Positions 1 to 8,726 of a stretch of DNA of 64,000 bases are shown piece after piece. This DNA comes from Lacipirellula parvula. Its GTDB lineage: Bacteria > Planctomycetota > Planctomycetia > Pirellulales > Lacipirellulaceae. Where the stretch lies: assembly GCF_009177095.1 (NCBI RefSeq), contig NZ_AP021861.1, positions 372,001-436,000 on the forward strand, given 5' to 3'. Positions within the stretch are counted from its first letter, which is position 1; every line of letters starts with the position of its first letter. A program made the translations under genes and the position numbers. The notes under the pieces were generated by a model. It made no database searches, was not told the origin of the DNA, and saw nothing but the letters and a program-made list of their open reading frames with translations.

Positions 1-121
1 CGCGGTCGGGAGTTTGCGGGTCGAGGCCGAGATAGGCCCCGAGGGCGAGCAGGCCTCCCCAGGCGACCAGGCTGGCCACGATGTACCACAGGAGCCGGCG
101 GTTGGTGGGTTCGTGCTGCAT
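1..121 (-). CDS. Partial membrane protein, N-terminal 40 residues
   Basis: The window edge cuts this minus-strand gene. Its ATG is read from the CAT at 119-121. The visible peptide starts MQHEPTNRRLLWYIV and continues into a hydrophobic stretch (about residues 10-30, rich in L, A, V and G), then a polar segment ending in PQTPDR. This is a short cytoplasmic N-terminus followed by one membrane helix. No family can be named from 40 residues. The gene runs on to the left of the window, so its length and function are unknown. Confidence 0.55.
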   Translation of the reverse strand, partial: MQHEPTNRRLLWYIVASLVAWGGLLALGAYLGLDPQTPDR

Positions 122-144
122 GGGGCGGTCTGGCCGGAGGGTTT

Positions 145-234
145 GTGGGAGGGGTCTCCGACCCCGATGCGGCTTTGGCGGTACTGAACGGCACGAATTG
201 GTGAGCGGTTTCGGCGTCGGAGACGCCTCCCACA
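145..234. repeat. Inverted-pair repeat, family A, copy 1
   Basis: The left arm is GTGGGAGGGGTCTCCGACCC (145-164, continuing CGATGC). The right arm at 211-234 is its near reverse complement and ends AGACGCCTCCCACA. About 40 bp of unrelated sequence lies between them. The same two-arm arrangement recurs at 19905-19998 and 31350-31440. This copy lies in the 356-bp gap (122-477) between the partial membrane gene and ald. Nothing else was recognised in that gap, and no clear ald promoter was seen. Confidence 0.7.
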
Positions 235-477
235 GGCGGGGCTTGCCTTTCGCCATCGTTGCAGCGGTCTTCGGATTAGCGCAAAAGCGCTATTACGTTA
301 AAGGCCTGCGCAATTCGAGATTTAAGCAGTCACGACCTCCGAGTACACTCGGCTAAAGATGAGCGAGCCGCGGGCATCCCCCGCTTTCTCGGCGGACGCG
401 CGGGGCGAGTCCCTGCGGCGTGATTCTACCCCACCCCCGCCCTTCCCTGAATCGTTATTTGCCAAGGCTGAGTTGAG

Positions 478-1587
478 ATGATTATCGGCGTCCCCAAAGA
501 AGTGAAGTTGGATGAGTACCGCGTCGCCATGCTGCCGGTTGGCGTCGAAGAGCTAACCCGCCGCGGGCATAAGGTGCTCATCGAAGTTGGCGCGGGAATT
601 GGTTCGGGCTTGCCCGACACCGAATACGCCGCCGCCGGGGCTGAGTTGGTGCTCGAAGCGACTGAGATCTTCGCTCGCGCCGACATGATCGTGAAGGTGA
701 AGGAGCCGCAGGCAAGCGAATGGCCGATGATCCGCAAGGGTCAAACGGTCTTCACTTACTTCCACTTCGCCGCCGATCGTGAACTGACGGAAGCGATGAT
801 CAACTCGGGCGCCGCCGCGGTGGCGTACGAGACGCTGGCCGACGACCAAGGCCGATTGCCGCTGCTGACGCCGATGAGCGAAGTGGCCGGCCGGATGAGC
901 GTGCAGGAAGGCGCCAAGTACTTGGAGCGTCCGCAGCAAGGCCGCGGCATTTTGCTGGGCGGCGTGCCGGGCGTGGCGCCGGCGAACATCCTCATCCTAG
1001 GCGGCGGCATCGTGGGTGCCAATGCCGCGAAGATTGCCGCAGGCTTCAACGCCAACGTGGCGATTCTCGACATCAACATGGATCGGCTGCGGTACCTCTC
1101 GGACGTGATGCCGCCGAACGTCGACGTGTTGTTCAGCGATCGTCACATCATTCGCGAGCAGCTGCGGTTGGCCGACCTCGTGATTGGCGCCGTGTTGATT
1201 CCTGGCGCCAAGGCGCCGCGGTTGATCGAACGCGAGCAGCTGAAGGAAATGAAACAAGGCTCGGTGATCATCGACGTCGCGATCGACCAGGGCGGCTGCA
1301 TTGCTACGAGCCGGCCGACGACGCACAGCGAGCCGACGTACATTGTCGATGATGTGCTCCACTACTGCGTGACGAACATGCCGGGCGCCGTGGGGCGGAC
1401 GAGCACGTTTGCGTTGTGCAACGTGACGCTGCCGTGGGTGATTGAGATTGCCCAACGCGGGATCGAGGATGCGGCTCACTCGCTGCGGCCGATTGCTCGG
1501 GCCGTGAACATGTTCGCCGGCGAGGTGACGAATCGGCCGGTGGCTGAGACGTTTGCGATTCCTTATAGCAATCGCTTTCTGCCGTAA
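478..1587 (+). CDS. ald: Alanine dehydrogenase
   Basis: NAD-dependent enzyme that interconverts L-alanine with pyruvate plus ammonium in the cytosol. It links carbon and nitrogen metabolism. The 369-residue length fits the family. The N-terminus MIIGVPKEVKLDEYRVA is the typical Ald/PNT start. Lys75 (in VKVKEP) and His96 (in YFHFAAD) sit at the positions of the substrate-binding Lys and catalytic His of the Mycobacterium enzyme. The Rossmann loop GGGIVG is at residues 175-180. The segment DVAIDQGGCIATSRPTTH carries the conserved catalytic Asp. The ATG at 478 is followed at once by the conserved N-terminus; an upstream Shine-Dalgarno sequence is weak. It stands alone, with an unrelated hypothetical gene 17 bp downstream. 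An ammonium-linked role agrees with the glutamine synthetase, PII and GlnD genes elsewhere in the window. Confidence 0.96.
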   Translation: MIIGVPKEVKLDEYRVAMLPVGVEELTRRGHKVLIEVGAGIGSGLPDTEYAAAGAELVLEATEIFARADMIVKVKEPQASEWPMIRKGQTVFTYFHFAADRELTEAMINSGAAAVAYETLADDQGRLPLLTPMSEVAGRMSVQEGAKYLERPQQGRGILLGGVPGVAPANILILGGGIVGANAAKIAAGFNANVAILDINMDRLRYLSDVMPPNVDVLFSDRHIIREQLRLADLVIGAVLIPGAKAPRLIEREQLKEMKQGSVIIDVAIDQGGCIATSRPTTHSEPTYIVDDVLHYCVTNMPGAVGRTSTFALCNVTLPWVIEIAQRGIEDAAHSLRPIARAVNMFAGEVTNRPVAETFAIPYSNRFLP

Positions 1588-1604
1588 GCGTCTCGGTTTG
1601 CTTT

Positions 1605-2267
1605 ATGGAAGTCTCATGGCTGTGGTTCGTCGTGCCGGCTCTGGTCATGGGGTGTTACGTCTTGCCGGTGCTAATTCTCTGCCTCAGCGGGCTGAAGCTT
1701 CACCTTCACAAGGAGGCTGCCGCGGTTGAGTTGTTTCGTGGTCTGCTGTCGTCGGGCGCTATAGATCCACAATGGCTTAGGGATAGTGGGTTTTCCCCGT
1801 TGGGAGCCTATCACCTGGGTGATGCAACTGGTCGGAGCTCGGTTGTTTGGAAGCGCACTGGAGAGAGAACGTATTTGTCAGTGGTCTTGAACGGAGGCGA
1901 GTTTTCATCACTCGAATTCTTTTCTGCGTTTGAATCTGGCGGACTTTCGACCGGCAGTCGGATTCTCCAAGTTCTTCCTGTTGCTCCCGGCCGCTGGGTT
2001 CAGTCGTTTAGTCTGAACGACCCGCGAGAAGTATGGAAACGTCATCTGCAGGGGCTCGAGTACCTTCGAAACGCATCAGGAAAAGAGCCCAGCGTGAGTG
2101 AAGTAACTATATTGGACGAGTTTCAAAGCATCCTTGATGATTCATTTCGATACATTACTTCACTTCGGTTTTGGTACTTGCGAACGGCGTATTGGCCGAT
2201 TGTTCGTCCATGCTGGCAACATGGAAAAACCGTGTCCGAACAGGCCGCTCGTCGTCACGATGTTTGA
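1605..2267 (+). CDS. Hypothetical membrane-anchored protein
   Basis: A 220-residue protein with one N-terminal hydrophobic helix (about residues 5-28, WLWFVVPALVMGCYVLPVLI). A soluble, mostly polar domain follows and has no motif I recognise. It would be an inner-membrane protein with the bulk on one side. It begins 17 bp after ald and ends 26 bp before the likely mtnA start, so the three genes could be co-transcribed. Codon use is less GC-biased than in ald and mtnA (many T- and A-ending codons), which may mark a recently acquired or lineage-specific gene. Function unknown. Confidence 0.7.
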   Translation: MEVSWLWFVVPALVMGCYVLPVLILCLSGLKLHLHKEAAAVELFRGLLSSGAIDPQWLRDSGFSPLGAYHLGDATGRSSVVWKRTGERTYLSVVLNGGEFSSLEFFSAFESGGLSTGSRILQVLPVAPGRWVQSFSLNDPREVWKRHLQGLEYLRNASGKEPSVSEVTILDEFQSILDDSFRYITSLRFWYLRTAYWPIVRPCWQHGKTVSEQAARRHDV

Positions 2268-2293
2268 AGGCGGCTGGCGGGGCTTTGCAATCG

Positions 2294-3310
2294 ATGAATG
2301 AAACAACTGCCACGCTGCGCTGGGAGGGGGGCGTCGACGGCCACTTGATGCTGCTCGACCAAACGCGACTGCCGCTGGACGTGGTCGAGGTTCCTTGTCG
2401 GACGGTGGAAGAGGCTTGGGATGCGATCAAACGACTGGTGGTGCGTGGCGCCCCAGCGATTGGCGTGGCGGCCGCGTACGGCGTATGTTTGAGCATCAAG
2501 AACGGCGAAGCGGCGGTCTACGACGTTGTCGAAGCGTGCCGGTATCTGGCGACGAGCCGGCCGACCGCGGTGAACCTATTCTGGGCATTGTCGCGGATGC
2601 GGCGCGTAGCCGAAGCACCGACGGCGACGAGCGGCCCGGCTCTCGCGGAGGCGTTGCTGGCCGAAGCGCGGGCGATTCACGACGAAGATCGCGAAATGTG
2701 CGCGGCGATGGGTCGGCATGGCGCCGATTTGGTCGCGGACTTGCCCGAGGGCGTCGGCATTCTCACCCACTGCAACGCCGGGGCGCTCGCGACCGGCGGC
2801 GATGGGAGCGGGCTGTCGCCGGTGTTCGAACTCGCCCGTCGCGGCAAGCGGCCCCGCGTGTGGGTCGACGAAACGCGGCCGCTGCTGCAAGGCGCACGAC
2901 TGACGGCGTGGGAACTGATGCAGCGCGGCATCGACTGCACGCTCATTTGTGATTCGATGGCGGCCCATGTGATGCGTGCTGGCAAGGTGCAGGCGATTTT
3001 CGTCGGCGCCGATCGGATTGCCGCCAACGGCGACGCGGCGAACAAGATCGGCACCTACGGCGTCGCCGTGCTGGCCGAGGCGCATGGCATTCCGCTGTAC
3101 GTTGTGGCGCCGACGAGCACGATCGACATGACGCTCGCCACGGGCGCGGAGATTCCGATCGAAGAACGCGCCGCGGAAGAAGTGACCGAAGGTTTTGGCC
3201 GCCGTACGGCGCCTGCTGGCGTGCGAGTCTATAACCCGGCGTTTGACGTGACGCCCTATCGGCTTATCAAGGCGATCATTACGGAGCGGGGCGTGTTCAA
3301 ACCAAAGTGA
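2294..3310 (+). CDS. mtnA: Methylthioribose-1-phosphate isomerase
   Basis: Converts 5-methylthioribose-1-phosphate to 5-methylthioribulose-1-phosphate in the methionine salvage pathway. The start at 2294 (MNETTATLRWEGG) was chosen because the family begins here. The longer frame from 2171 would overlap the preceding gene by almost 100 bp. With this start the protein has 338 residues. Cys160 (in THCNAG) and Asp240 (in VGADRIA) match the catalytic Cys160 and Asp240 of the Bacillus enzyme exactly. Other family blocks are RGAPAIG near residue 51, the VDETRPLLQGARLTAWEL segment near 191, and NKIGTY near 250. This excludes the related eIF2B alpha/beta subunits and ribose-1,5-bisphosphate isomerase. 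No other methionine salvage gene is nearby. Confidence 0.95.
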   Translation: MNETTATLRWEGGVDGHLMLLDQTRLPLDVVEVPCRTVEEAWDAIKRLVVRGAPAIGVAAAYGVCLSIKNGEAAVYDVVEACRYLATSRPTAVNLFWALSRMRRVAEAPTATSGPALAEALLAEARAIHDEDREMCAAMGRHGADLVADLPEGVGILTHCNAGALATGGDGSGLSPVFELARRGKRPRVWVDETRPLLQGARLTAWELMQRGIDCTLICDSMAAHVMRAGKVQAIFVGADRIAANGDAANKIGTYGVAVLAEAHGIPLYVVAPTSTIDMTLATGAEIPIEERAAEEVTEGFGRRTAPAGVRVYNPAFDVTPYRLIKAIITERGVFKPK

Positions 3311-3315
3311 GCTAT

Positions 3316-3480
3316 TTGAACCACGGCGGCACGGCGGACACGACGGAATACAAAAACTTAGGAACCGCCGATGAACGCAAATGAACGCAAATAATTATCT
3401 GCGTTCATTTGCGTTTATCGGCGGTTCAATGCATTCCTTCGTGGCCTTCTCGTCGTGCTCTTTGTGTCGTCGTGGTTAGC
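3316..3480. repeat. Nested long palindrome (GAACGCAAATGAACGC type)
   Basis: The inner arms at 3362-3427 are near-perfect reverse complements (GAACCGCCGATGAACGCAAA on the left, GCGTTTATCGGCGGTTC on the right). They are flanked by weaker outer arms: AACCACGGCGGCACGG near 3319 and CGTCGTGGTTAGC near 3469. The element fills the whole gap between the convergent mtnA and antiporter genes. It could fold into a large cruciform or hairpin and may help terminate transcription from both sides. No coding content. Confidence 0.75.
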
Positions 3481-3483
3481 TTC

Positions 3484-4908
3484 TTAAGCTGCCGCCGGTT
3501 GCGGCTTCAAGTCGTAGTTGCCGCCGGTGATGAGGTGCAGGATCGGCGTCGTGGCGATCGTCGTCACGAGGGCCATGATCACCATCATCGCGAACAGCGT
3601 CGGCGAAATGACGCCCATTTCGAGGCCGATGTTGAGCACCACAAGCTCCATCAGGCCGCGGGTGTTCATCAGGATGCCGAGGGCCGAGGCCATTCTCCAA
3701 TTCAGGCCGGTCATCTTCGCGGCGGCGAGCGTGCCGCCGAACTTGCCGAGGGTGGCGATCAGGATGATGCCGCCGCAGACGAGCCAATCGTTCCAGCCCT
3801 GCACGAGGCCGATTTCGGTCCGCATGCCGGTGAAGGCGAAGAACGCGGGGAGCAGCAAGATTTTGACCATGTCTTCCATCTTGTGCTGCAGGTCGCGGGC
3901 GACGTCGCTTTCGTGCGGAATGATGGCGCCGAGGAGGAAGGCGCCGAAGATCGCGTGAATGCCGATCCACTCGGCCGCGAGGGCCGACAGCAGCAGGGCG
4001 ATCAGCACGCAGACCGTCATGCCCTGCTTCGGCGCCTGGCCGGTGGCTTGCCCGAAGAACCGCGTCGCTAGCGGTCGCACGACGATGAACATGACGGCAA
4101 TGTAACCAAGCGCCATCGCCACCGTTTGCACGGCGCCGCCAACCGCAGACTGGGCGATGCCGACGACGAACGCCAACAGGCACCACGCGGTGACGTCGTC
4201 GGTCGCCGCGCAACTGAGCGCGACGACGCCGAGGTCGGTCTTGTCCATCTTGCGATCGGTGAGAATCCGCGCCAGCACCGGGAATGCGGTAATCGACATC
4301 GCGATGCCCATGAAGAGCGCGAAGCTGGTAAACGGCACGTTGGCCGGGGCGAGGCTGCGGAATAGAAACAGCGCTAGGATCGACCCCAGGCAGAACGGCG
4401 CGACGATGCTAGCGTGCGAGATCGCCACGGTCGAATGGGCGTGCGAGCGGAGCAGACCCGAGTTCAACTCCAGGCCGACCAGGAACATATAGAGGATGAC
4501 GCCCAACTGGGCGATGATTCCCAGGTACGGGCCGACTTCAGCGGGCAGGACGAACTGCATCGCCTCGGGCGAAATCCGCCCCAGCAGCGACGGGCCGAGC
4601 ATGATGCCGGCGACCATTTCGCCAATGACCTGCGGCTGGCCGAAGTAACGAAAGAGCCAGCCAAGCGCGTTGCCGGCGACGATGATCGCCGCCAATGCGA
4701 TCAGCACGTGCATGATCGCGTGCGGCTTGGCGCCGACCGCTTTGCCGGTGACGGCGGCCGTTTCGGGGGGCGCCATCGCTTCGCCGAAGTGCCGTACGAT
4801 GAGGAACAGGCCGAACGTGCCGCCGATCATCAGGGCGTAGCCGAGGACCAGTTTCCAGGTAGAGCCGTGCGAAGGGCTCGAATCAAAGGCGGTGGCGTTG
4901 CTGTTCAT
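3484..4908 (-). CDS. CPA2-family cation:proton antiporter
   Basis: Integral membrane monovalent cation/proton exchanger of the KefB/NapA type. The chosen start at 4908 (MNSNATAFDSSPSHG) gives 474 residues. The longer frame to 5097 adds low-complexity sequence and would enter the toxin gene. After one N-terminal helix (about residues 20-40) comes a run of roughly a dozen transmembrane segments. Family blocks include GEMVAGIMLGPSLLG, FLVGLELN, the ion-binding pair in CAATDDVTAW, and FFAFTGMRTEIG with LGILMNTRGLMELVVLN towards the C-terminus. No RCK/TrkA_N regulatory domain follows, so it is a bare transporter. Whether it moves Na+ or K+ cannot be told from sequence alone. Confidence 0.88.
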   Translation of the reverse strand: MNSNATAFDSSPSHGSTWKLVLGYALMIGGTFGLFLIVRHFGEAMAPPETAAVTGKAVGAKPHAIMHVLIALAAIIVAGNALGWLFRYFGQPQVIGEMVAGIMLGPSLLGRISPEAMQFVLPAEVGPYLGIIAQLGVILYMFLVGLELNSGLLRSHAHSTVAISHASIVAPFCLGSILALFLFRSLAPANVPFTSFALFMGIAMSITAFPVLARILTDRKMDKTDLGVVALSCAATDDVTAWCLLAFVVGIAQSAVGGAVQTVAMALGYIAVMFIVVRPLATRFFGQATGQAPKQGMTVCVLIALLLSALAAEWIGIHAIFGAFLLGAIIPHESDVARDLQHKMEDMVKILLLPAFFAFTGMRTEIGLVQGWNDWLVCGGIILIATLGKFGGTLAAAKMTGLNWRMASALGILMNTRGLMELVVLNIGLEMGVISPTLFAMMVIMALVTTIATTPILHLITGGNYDLKPQPAAA

Positions 4909-5014
4909 CGGCAGGTCGAGCCCCAGGGAAAGCGTTGAGGCGGCCCGGAGAATGGGCCCAAATGGCGGGATATTTACCCTCCCGTCATGGCCCAAAATAG
5001 CGAGCGCGTCAAGG

Positions 5015-5347
5015 TCAGCCAGCGTCCAACTGGCGGAACCCCAGCCACGCCAGCACGGCGTTTTCGACCTCCCGCAGCTGATCTGCGGGAAGCCCACCCA
5101 AGCGGCGCAGGAGTTTCGCCGTCGGGATCGTCACCAGGTTCTGCGCGTCGAACACGCCAGGTTTGAGAAAGGCGACGCTGGACGGGACTTCGAATCGGGA
5201 GCTGCGCGGCGACGTGGTATGAGCGACGAGCGTGACCAGCGCCCGGTCTGCATCGTCTGCAGGCACGCTTAACGCCAAGCAAGGGCGAACCTTGGCGGCA
5301 TAGCCAAGATCGACGAGCCAGATTTCACCGCGCTGGACGCTCGGCAT
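5015..5347 (-). CDS. MazF/PemK-family toxin (type II TA)
   Basis: A 110-residue protein with the PemK/MazF fold signature: N-terminal RGEIWLVDLGYAAKVRPCLA, then the core strand ALVTLVAHTTS, and NLVTIPTAKLLRRLGGLP near the C-terminus. Known relatives are ribosome-independent or ribosome-linked mRNA endoribonucleases. The Arg in KVRP and the Thr in HTTS correspond to the usual catalytic positions. The gene overlaps the upstream antitoxin by 23 bp, the normal antitoxin-first order, which implies translational coupling. Activity is inferred from family membership. Confidence 0.85.
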   Translation of the reverse strand: MPSVQRGEIWLVDLGYAAKVRPCLALSVPADDADRALVTLVAHTTSPRSSRFEVPSSVAFLKPGVFDAQNLVTIPTAKLLRRLGGLPADQLREVENAVLAWLGFRQLDAG

Positions 5348-5531
5348 CTTGCTCCTCGCGTTCGTCTAGCGACAGGAACGTGGCCTCAGCGGCGCGCGTC
5401 AGCTCCTCGTCCGCCAGCGGCGCCGTCTCCCACTGCGAGGTGCGGCGAAAAATCTCGCCCGCTACCAGCCGCTGCTCCGCTTCTGGCAGGATATCGAACG
5501 ATTTCAAGATGTCTTGCGCTGAAGACGACAT
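5325..5531 (-). CDS. Antitoxin of the MazF-like pair
   Basis: A 68-residue acidic protein beginning MSSSAQDILKSFDILPEAEQ. The start at 5531 was preferred to the 200-codon open frame because only this segment is protein-like and because it matches the usual short partner of PemK toxins (pattern FD-x-LP-x4-Q-x4-EIFRR, then W-x4-LADEELTRAAEATFL). It should bind and neutralise the toxin encoded immediately downstream and repress its own promoter. No classical AbrB or RHH fold is obvious. Its identity rests on size, position and overlap. Confidence 0.75.
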   Translation of the reverse strand: MSSSAQDILKSFDILPEAEQRLVAGEIFRRTSQWETAPLADEELTRAAEATFLSLDEREEQDAERPAR

Positions 5532-5705
5532 GGCCGAACACTCGTGACGTAGCGGGGCTCCGGAACATTCCGGAACGCCTACGCTCAATTCTAGTCGCTG
5601 CGATCGCGCCGGTGTAGATCGCTGCAATTGGCCTGAATCGTGGCAATTCTTGCCTTCCGCGGACGAATCCGTGATAGCGGATACAACCAGCCCGGAGATT
5701 AAAAA

Positions 5706-5954
5706 ATGGAATTCTTGTGCGTCCTGCCGTTCATGTTCCTCGGCATTGTCGCGACGGCGTTCTGGATCTGGATGCTGGTCGACTGTTTGACCAATGAATC
5801 GAGCGAGGGAAATGATAAGCTTATCTGGGTGTTGGTGATCGTGCTGGCCAACGGGCTTGGAGCCCTCATCTACTTTTTCGTTCGGCGTCCGCAGCGCGAG
5901 GAAGAACGCCGGATGGAGAATCCGCATGCCGACGAACGCTTCCCCCGCAACTGA
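5706..5954 (+). CDS. Small PLDc_N-like membrane protein
   Basis: An 82-residue protein with two hydrophobic helices: about residues 5-25 (FMFLGIVATAFWIWMLVDCL) and 39-58 (LIWVLVIVLANGLGALIYFF). They are separated by a polar loop containing the conserved pattern W-x-VDC-x-TNE...NDKLIW. This is the phospholipase D/cardiolipin synthase N-terminal module found as a stand-alone two-helix protein. The C-terminus is charged (RRPQREEERR). A GGAGA precedes the ATG by about seven bases. Its last 29 bases overlap the next gene, suggesting coupling. No enzymatic role is expected for the module alone. Confidence 0.75.
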   Translation: MEFLCVLPFMFLGIVATAFWIWMLVDCLTNESSEGNDKLIWVLVIVLANGLGALIYFFVRRPQREEERRMENPHADERFPRN

Positions 5955-7605
5955 CGCCGACCGTCCCTCGATTGGCGAATATCTCCTACAACGACTCCAA
6001 GATTACGGCATCGCTGATTGCTTCGGCATTCCGGGCGACTACATCTTGTCGTTTTATACGATGCTCGAGGCGAGCCCGATCAATGCGATCGGCTGCACGC
6101 GTGAAGATTGCGCGGGGTTCGCCGCGGATGCATATGCTCGCGTGAGCGGGATGAGCGCGCTCTGTGTTACCTACTGCGTCGGCGGCTTGAGTGTTTGCAA
6201 CTCGATCGCCGGCGCCTACGCCGAGAAGTCGCCGGTGGTGATGATCACCGGCTCGCCGGGGCTGCGGGAGCGGATTCACAACCCCCTGCTCCACCACATG
6301 GTGCGGAACTTTCGGACGCAGTACGACGTGTTCGAGAAGCTGACCGTCGCGGGGACGGAACTCGACGACCCTGAAACGGCGTTCCGTGAAATCGATCGCG
6401 TGCTCGCGGCGTGTCAGCGGTTCAAGCGGCCGGTGTACATCGAGATCCCCCGCGACATGGTTCACGTGCGGCCGGAGGTGCGGCCGCTCTATTCGAGCCC
6501 GATTCCCCCGAGCGATCCGCGGGCGCTCGACGAAGCGGTGGAAGAGGCGGCGCAGCGGATCGAGAAGGCTCGGCAGCCGGTGCTGCTGCTGGGGGTGGAG
6601 ATTCACCGGTTCGGGCTGCAGGATCTCGCGATCAAGTTGGCCGAGCAGGCGAAGATTCCGATCGCGGCGACGATGCTCGGCAAGGGCGTCGTCGAAGAGA
6701 CGCACCCGCTCTACATGGGGCTGTATGAGGGGGGCATCGGCCGGCCGGAGATCACGCAGTACGTCGAAGCGAGCGACTGCGTCGTGATGCTTGGCACGTT
6801 CATGACCGATATCAACCTCGGCATCTACACGGCGGAACTCGACATCGGCGATTGCATCTACGCGACGAGCGAGCAGCTGCGGATTCGTCATCATCATTAC
6901 CGCGACGTGAAGCTTGAAGATTTCATTAAGCGGCTCGTCGAGCGCGGCATCAAACGGCAGAAGCCGCAACCGCCGGCGCCGACCGAGTGGAAACCCGAGC
7001 CGTTCAAACTGCAGCCGCAGGATCCGATCAGCATCATGCGGCTGATGCGGCGGATTGACGAGCAACTCGACGACGGGACGATCGTTATCGCCGACGTGGG
7101 CGATTCGCTGTTCGCGTCGACGGAGCTCACGACGCACAATCGTACGGAGTTCATCGCGCCGGCTTATTACACGTCGATGGGGTTCGCCGTGCCGGCGGCG
7201 CTGGGCGCTCAAACGGCCCGGCCGAACGCCCGCGTGCTCGCGATCGTCGGCGACGGCGCCTTCCAGATGACCGGCATGGAATTGTCGACGATCGTGCGTC
7301 GCAAGCAGCCAGTGATCGTCATCGTGCTCAACAACGGCGGCTACGGCACCGAGCGACTGCTCCACCCGGGCGAGTTCGAGTTCAACGACGTCCACGGTTG
7401 GCAGTACGAGAGGCTGCCGGAAGTTTTGAATGGCGGGACTGGCTACCTGGTGCGGACGGAAGGTGAGTTTGACGCAGCGCTCACCGCGGCGTGGAACGAT
7501 CGCAGCGGGCCGAGCATTCTGCATGTGATTCTCGACGAGCACGACAAGAGTCGAGCGCTGGCGAAGCTGGCGGAGATGATGCAGAAGACGGTGGTGCAGC
7601 AGTGA
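5926..7605 (+). CDS. ThDP-dependent 2-oxo acid decarboxylase (PDC/IPDC type)
   Basis: Cytosolic thiamine diphosphate enzyme that should decarboxylate pyruvate, phenylpyruvate or indolepyruvate to the aldehyde. With the start at 5926 (MPTNASPATD) it has 559 residues, normal for the family. All catalytic residues of pyruvate decarboxylase are present: Asp38 (IPGDY), Glu60 (CTREDCAGFAADAYARVSG), the His123-His124 pair (NPLLHHMV), and the Glu in NNGGYGTERLL. The ThDP/Mg motif runs from VGDGAFQMTG to NNGGYG. The HH pair argues against acetolactate synthase. Substrate preference is not determined. It overlaps the small membrane gene upstream and is joined by a GTGA overlap to the CPBP gene downstream. 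Confidence 0.9.
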   Translation: MPTNASPATDADRPSIGEYLLQRLQDYGIADCFGIPGDYILSFYTMLEASPINAIGCTREDCAGFAADAYARVSGMSALCVTYCVGGLSVCNSIAGAYAEKSPVVMITGSPGLRERIHNPLLHHMVRNFRTQYDVFEKLTVAGTELDDPETAFREIDRVLAACQRFKRPVYIEIPRDMVHVRPEVRPLYSSPIPPSDPRALDEAVEEAAQRIEKARQPVLLLGVEIHRFGLQDLAIKLAEQAKIPIAATMLGKGVVEETHPLYMGLYEGGIGRPEITQYVEASDCVVMLGTFMTDINLGIYTAELDIGDCIYATSEQLRIRHHHYRDVKLEDFIKRLVERGIKRQKPQPPAPTEWKPEPFKLQPQDPISIMRLMRRIDEQLDDGTIVIADVGDSLFASTELTTHNRTEFIAPAYYTSMGFAVPAALGAQTARPNARVLAIVGDGAFQMTGMELSTIVRRKQPVIVIVLNNGGYGTERLLHPGEFEFNDVHGWQYERLPEVLNGGTGYLVRTEGEFDAALTAAWNDRSGPSILHVILDEHDKSRALAKLAEMMQKTVVQQ

Positions 7606-8546
7606 GCGAGGGGGCGAGGGGGGCGAGCGCGGGCAGCGTGTTGTTGCGGCTGGCCATTGGAGCAACCCTCGGCTTCGGGATCGCTGCGGGGGCCGACCCG
7701 CATACGCAATTCCTGCGCGTGGTGGCTGACTTCGAGGTTCCGCCGGGCGCGCTGCGGATGACGCTCGCTGTGCTAGTGCTCGGCGCGTTTTTCTTTGCAG
7801 GGGGACTTTGGGCGGCGCGACGGCGGCGTTTCGCCTCAAGCGCTCCAACGACGGCTGCGGGCCGGCCAAAGCTGCGACGAGCCCAGCGACGCGCTGGATT
7901 TCGCGCCCTCTTGTGGCAGGTCATGCTCAGCGGCTGGCTTGCGCTCGCCTACCCAGAGCAATGGACGTGGCCGACGGTGGGACTGAAAACTGGAGTCTCC
8001 CTCGCTGTCAGTGCGATCGCAGGGATGCTCGTGTACGGCGCATTGGTCGCGATTTTGACTGGCGTGATCCACGTCTGCGGCGACCCCGGTAGATTTCTCG
8101 ACGGATCGGTGAGCACGATGGCGGCTCTCGTTCCCCGCGGGCAGGCGCAGAAGGCGATGACTTGGATTGCGTTCTGTCTCTTTAATCCGGTTATCGAAGA
8201 ACTGCTGTTCCGCGGCGTGTTGGTTTACCAAACGTCGCTGGTGCTTGGATCTCTTTGGTTGCCGATTCTCGTGGGGCTCTTGGTGAACATCGGCAATCAT
8301 TGGTATCAGGGCCGGCGATCGATGCTGCTGCATGTGCCGTTCTTCGCCATCGCGGTTGCCCTGCTCTTCAGTCCGCTCGGCTTGGCGGGGGCCATCGGCT
8401 TTCACATTGCCGGCGACGTCGTGCCGATGGCGTTGGTTCGCAGGCAACTGCGGCAGTTCCGCGAGCGGCATTGGCGGGTAGGCACCTCAACGAGAAGCAA
8501 TATCCAACAGCAAGCTGTCGAAGTTGCTCACAACGCCAACCTGTGA
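7602..8546 (+). CDS. CPBP-family intramembrane protease
   Basis: A 314-residue polytopic protein of the CAAX-protease/bacteriocin-processing (Abi) family. The family motifs appear in order in the last third: EELLFRGVLVYQ (EE-x3-R), then NHWYQGRR, then FHIAGDVVP. These supply the glutamates and histidines proposed to bind the catalytic metal. The start at GTG 7602 overlaps the TGA of the preceding decarboxylase gene. The upstream part of the open frame is only the shadow of that gene. About six to eight hydrophobic segments precede and surround the motifs. The substrate is unknown, and whether it acts with the decarboxylase is unclear. Confidence 0.85.
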   Translation: MSEGARGASAGSVLLRLAIGATLGFGIAAGADPHTQFLRVVADFEVPPGALRMTLAVLVLGAFFFAGGLWAARRRRFASSAPTTAAGRPKLRRAQRRAGFRALLWQVMLSGWLALAYPEQWTWPTVGLKTGVSLAVSAIAGMLVYGALVAILTGVIHVCGDPGRFLDGSVSTMAALVPRGQAQKAMTWIAFCLFNPVIEELLFRGVLVYQTSLVLGSLWLPILVGLLVNIGNHWYQGRRSMLLHVPFFAIAVALLFSPLGLAGAIGFHIAGDVVPMALVRRQLRQFRERHWRVGTSTRSNIQQQAVEVAHNANL

Positions 8547-8548
8547 GG

Positions 8549-8643
8549 TCCCCTCCCCTTGAGGGGGAGGGTTAGGGAGGGGTGACTGAAGCGGGTACCA
8601 ACGTTCCACCCCCTCCCCAGCCCTCCCCTCAAGGGGGAGGGAG
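8549..8643. repeat. CT-rich inverted repeat (CCCCTCCCC / GGGGAGGG)
   Basis: The arms are TCCCCTCCCCTTGAGGGGGA (from 8549) and CCCTCCCCTCAAGGGGGAGG (from 8621). Each arm is itself a hairpin, and the two are inverted relative to each other around a 25-bp centre. It begins two bases after the CPBP stop codon. A related but degraded copy is at 32330-32416. Confidence 0.7.
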
Positions 8644-8726
8644 CCAGAGTATTCTTCAATAATGGCGCCCCGCAAAATGTCCACTAGAATGCCCGTCGTT
8701 TTCGCAGGCCACGCGAGGTTACGTCC

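Noticed and set aside
5986-7869. 627-codon minus-strand open frame
   Set aside because: Antisense to the ThDP decarboxylase, very Arg/His-rich, no family resemblance.
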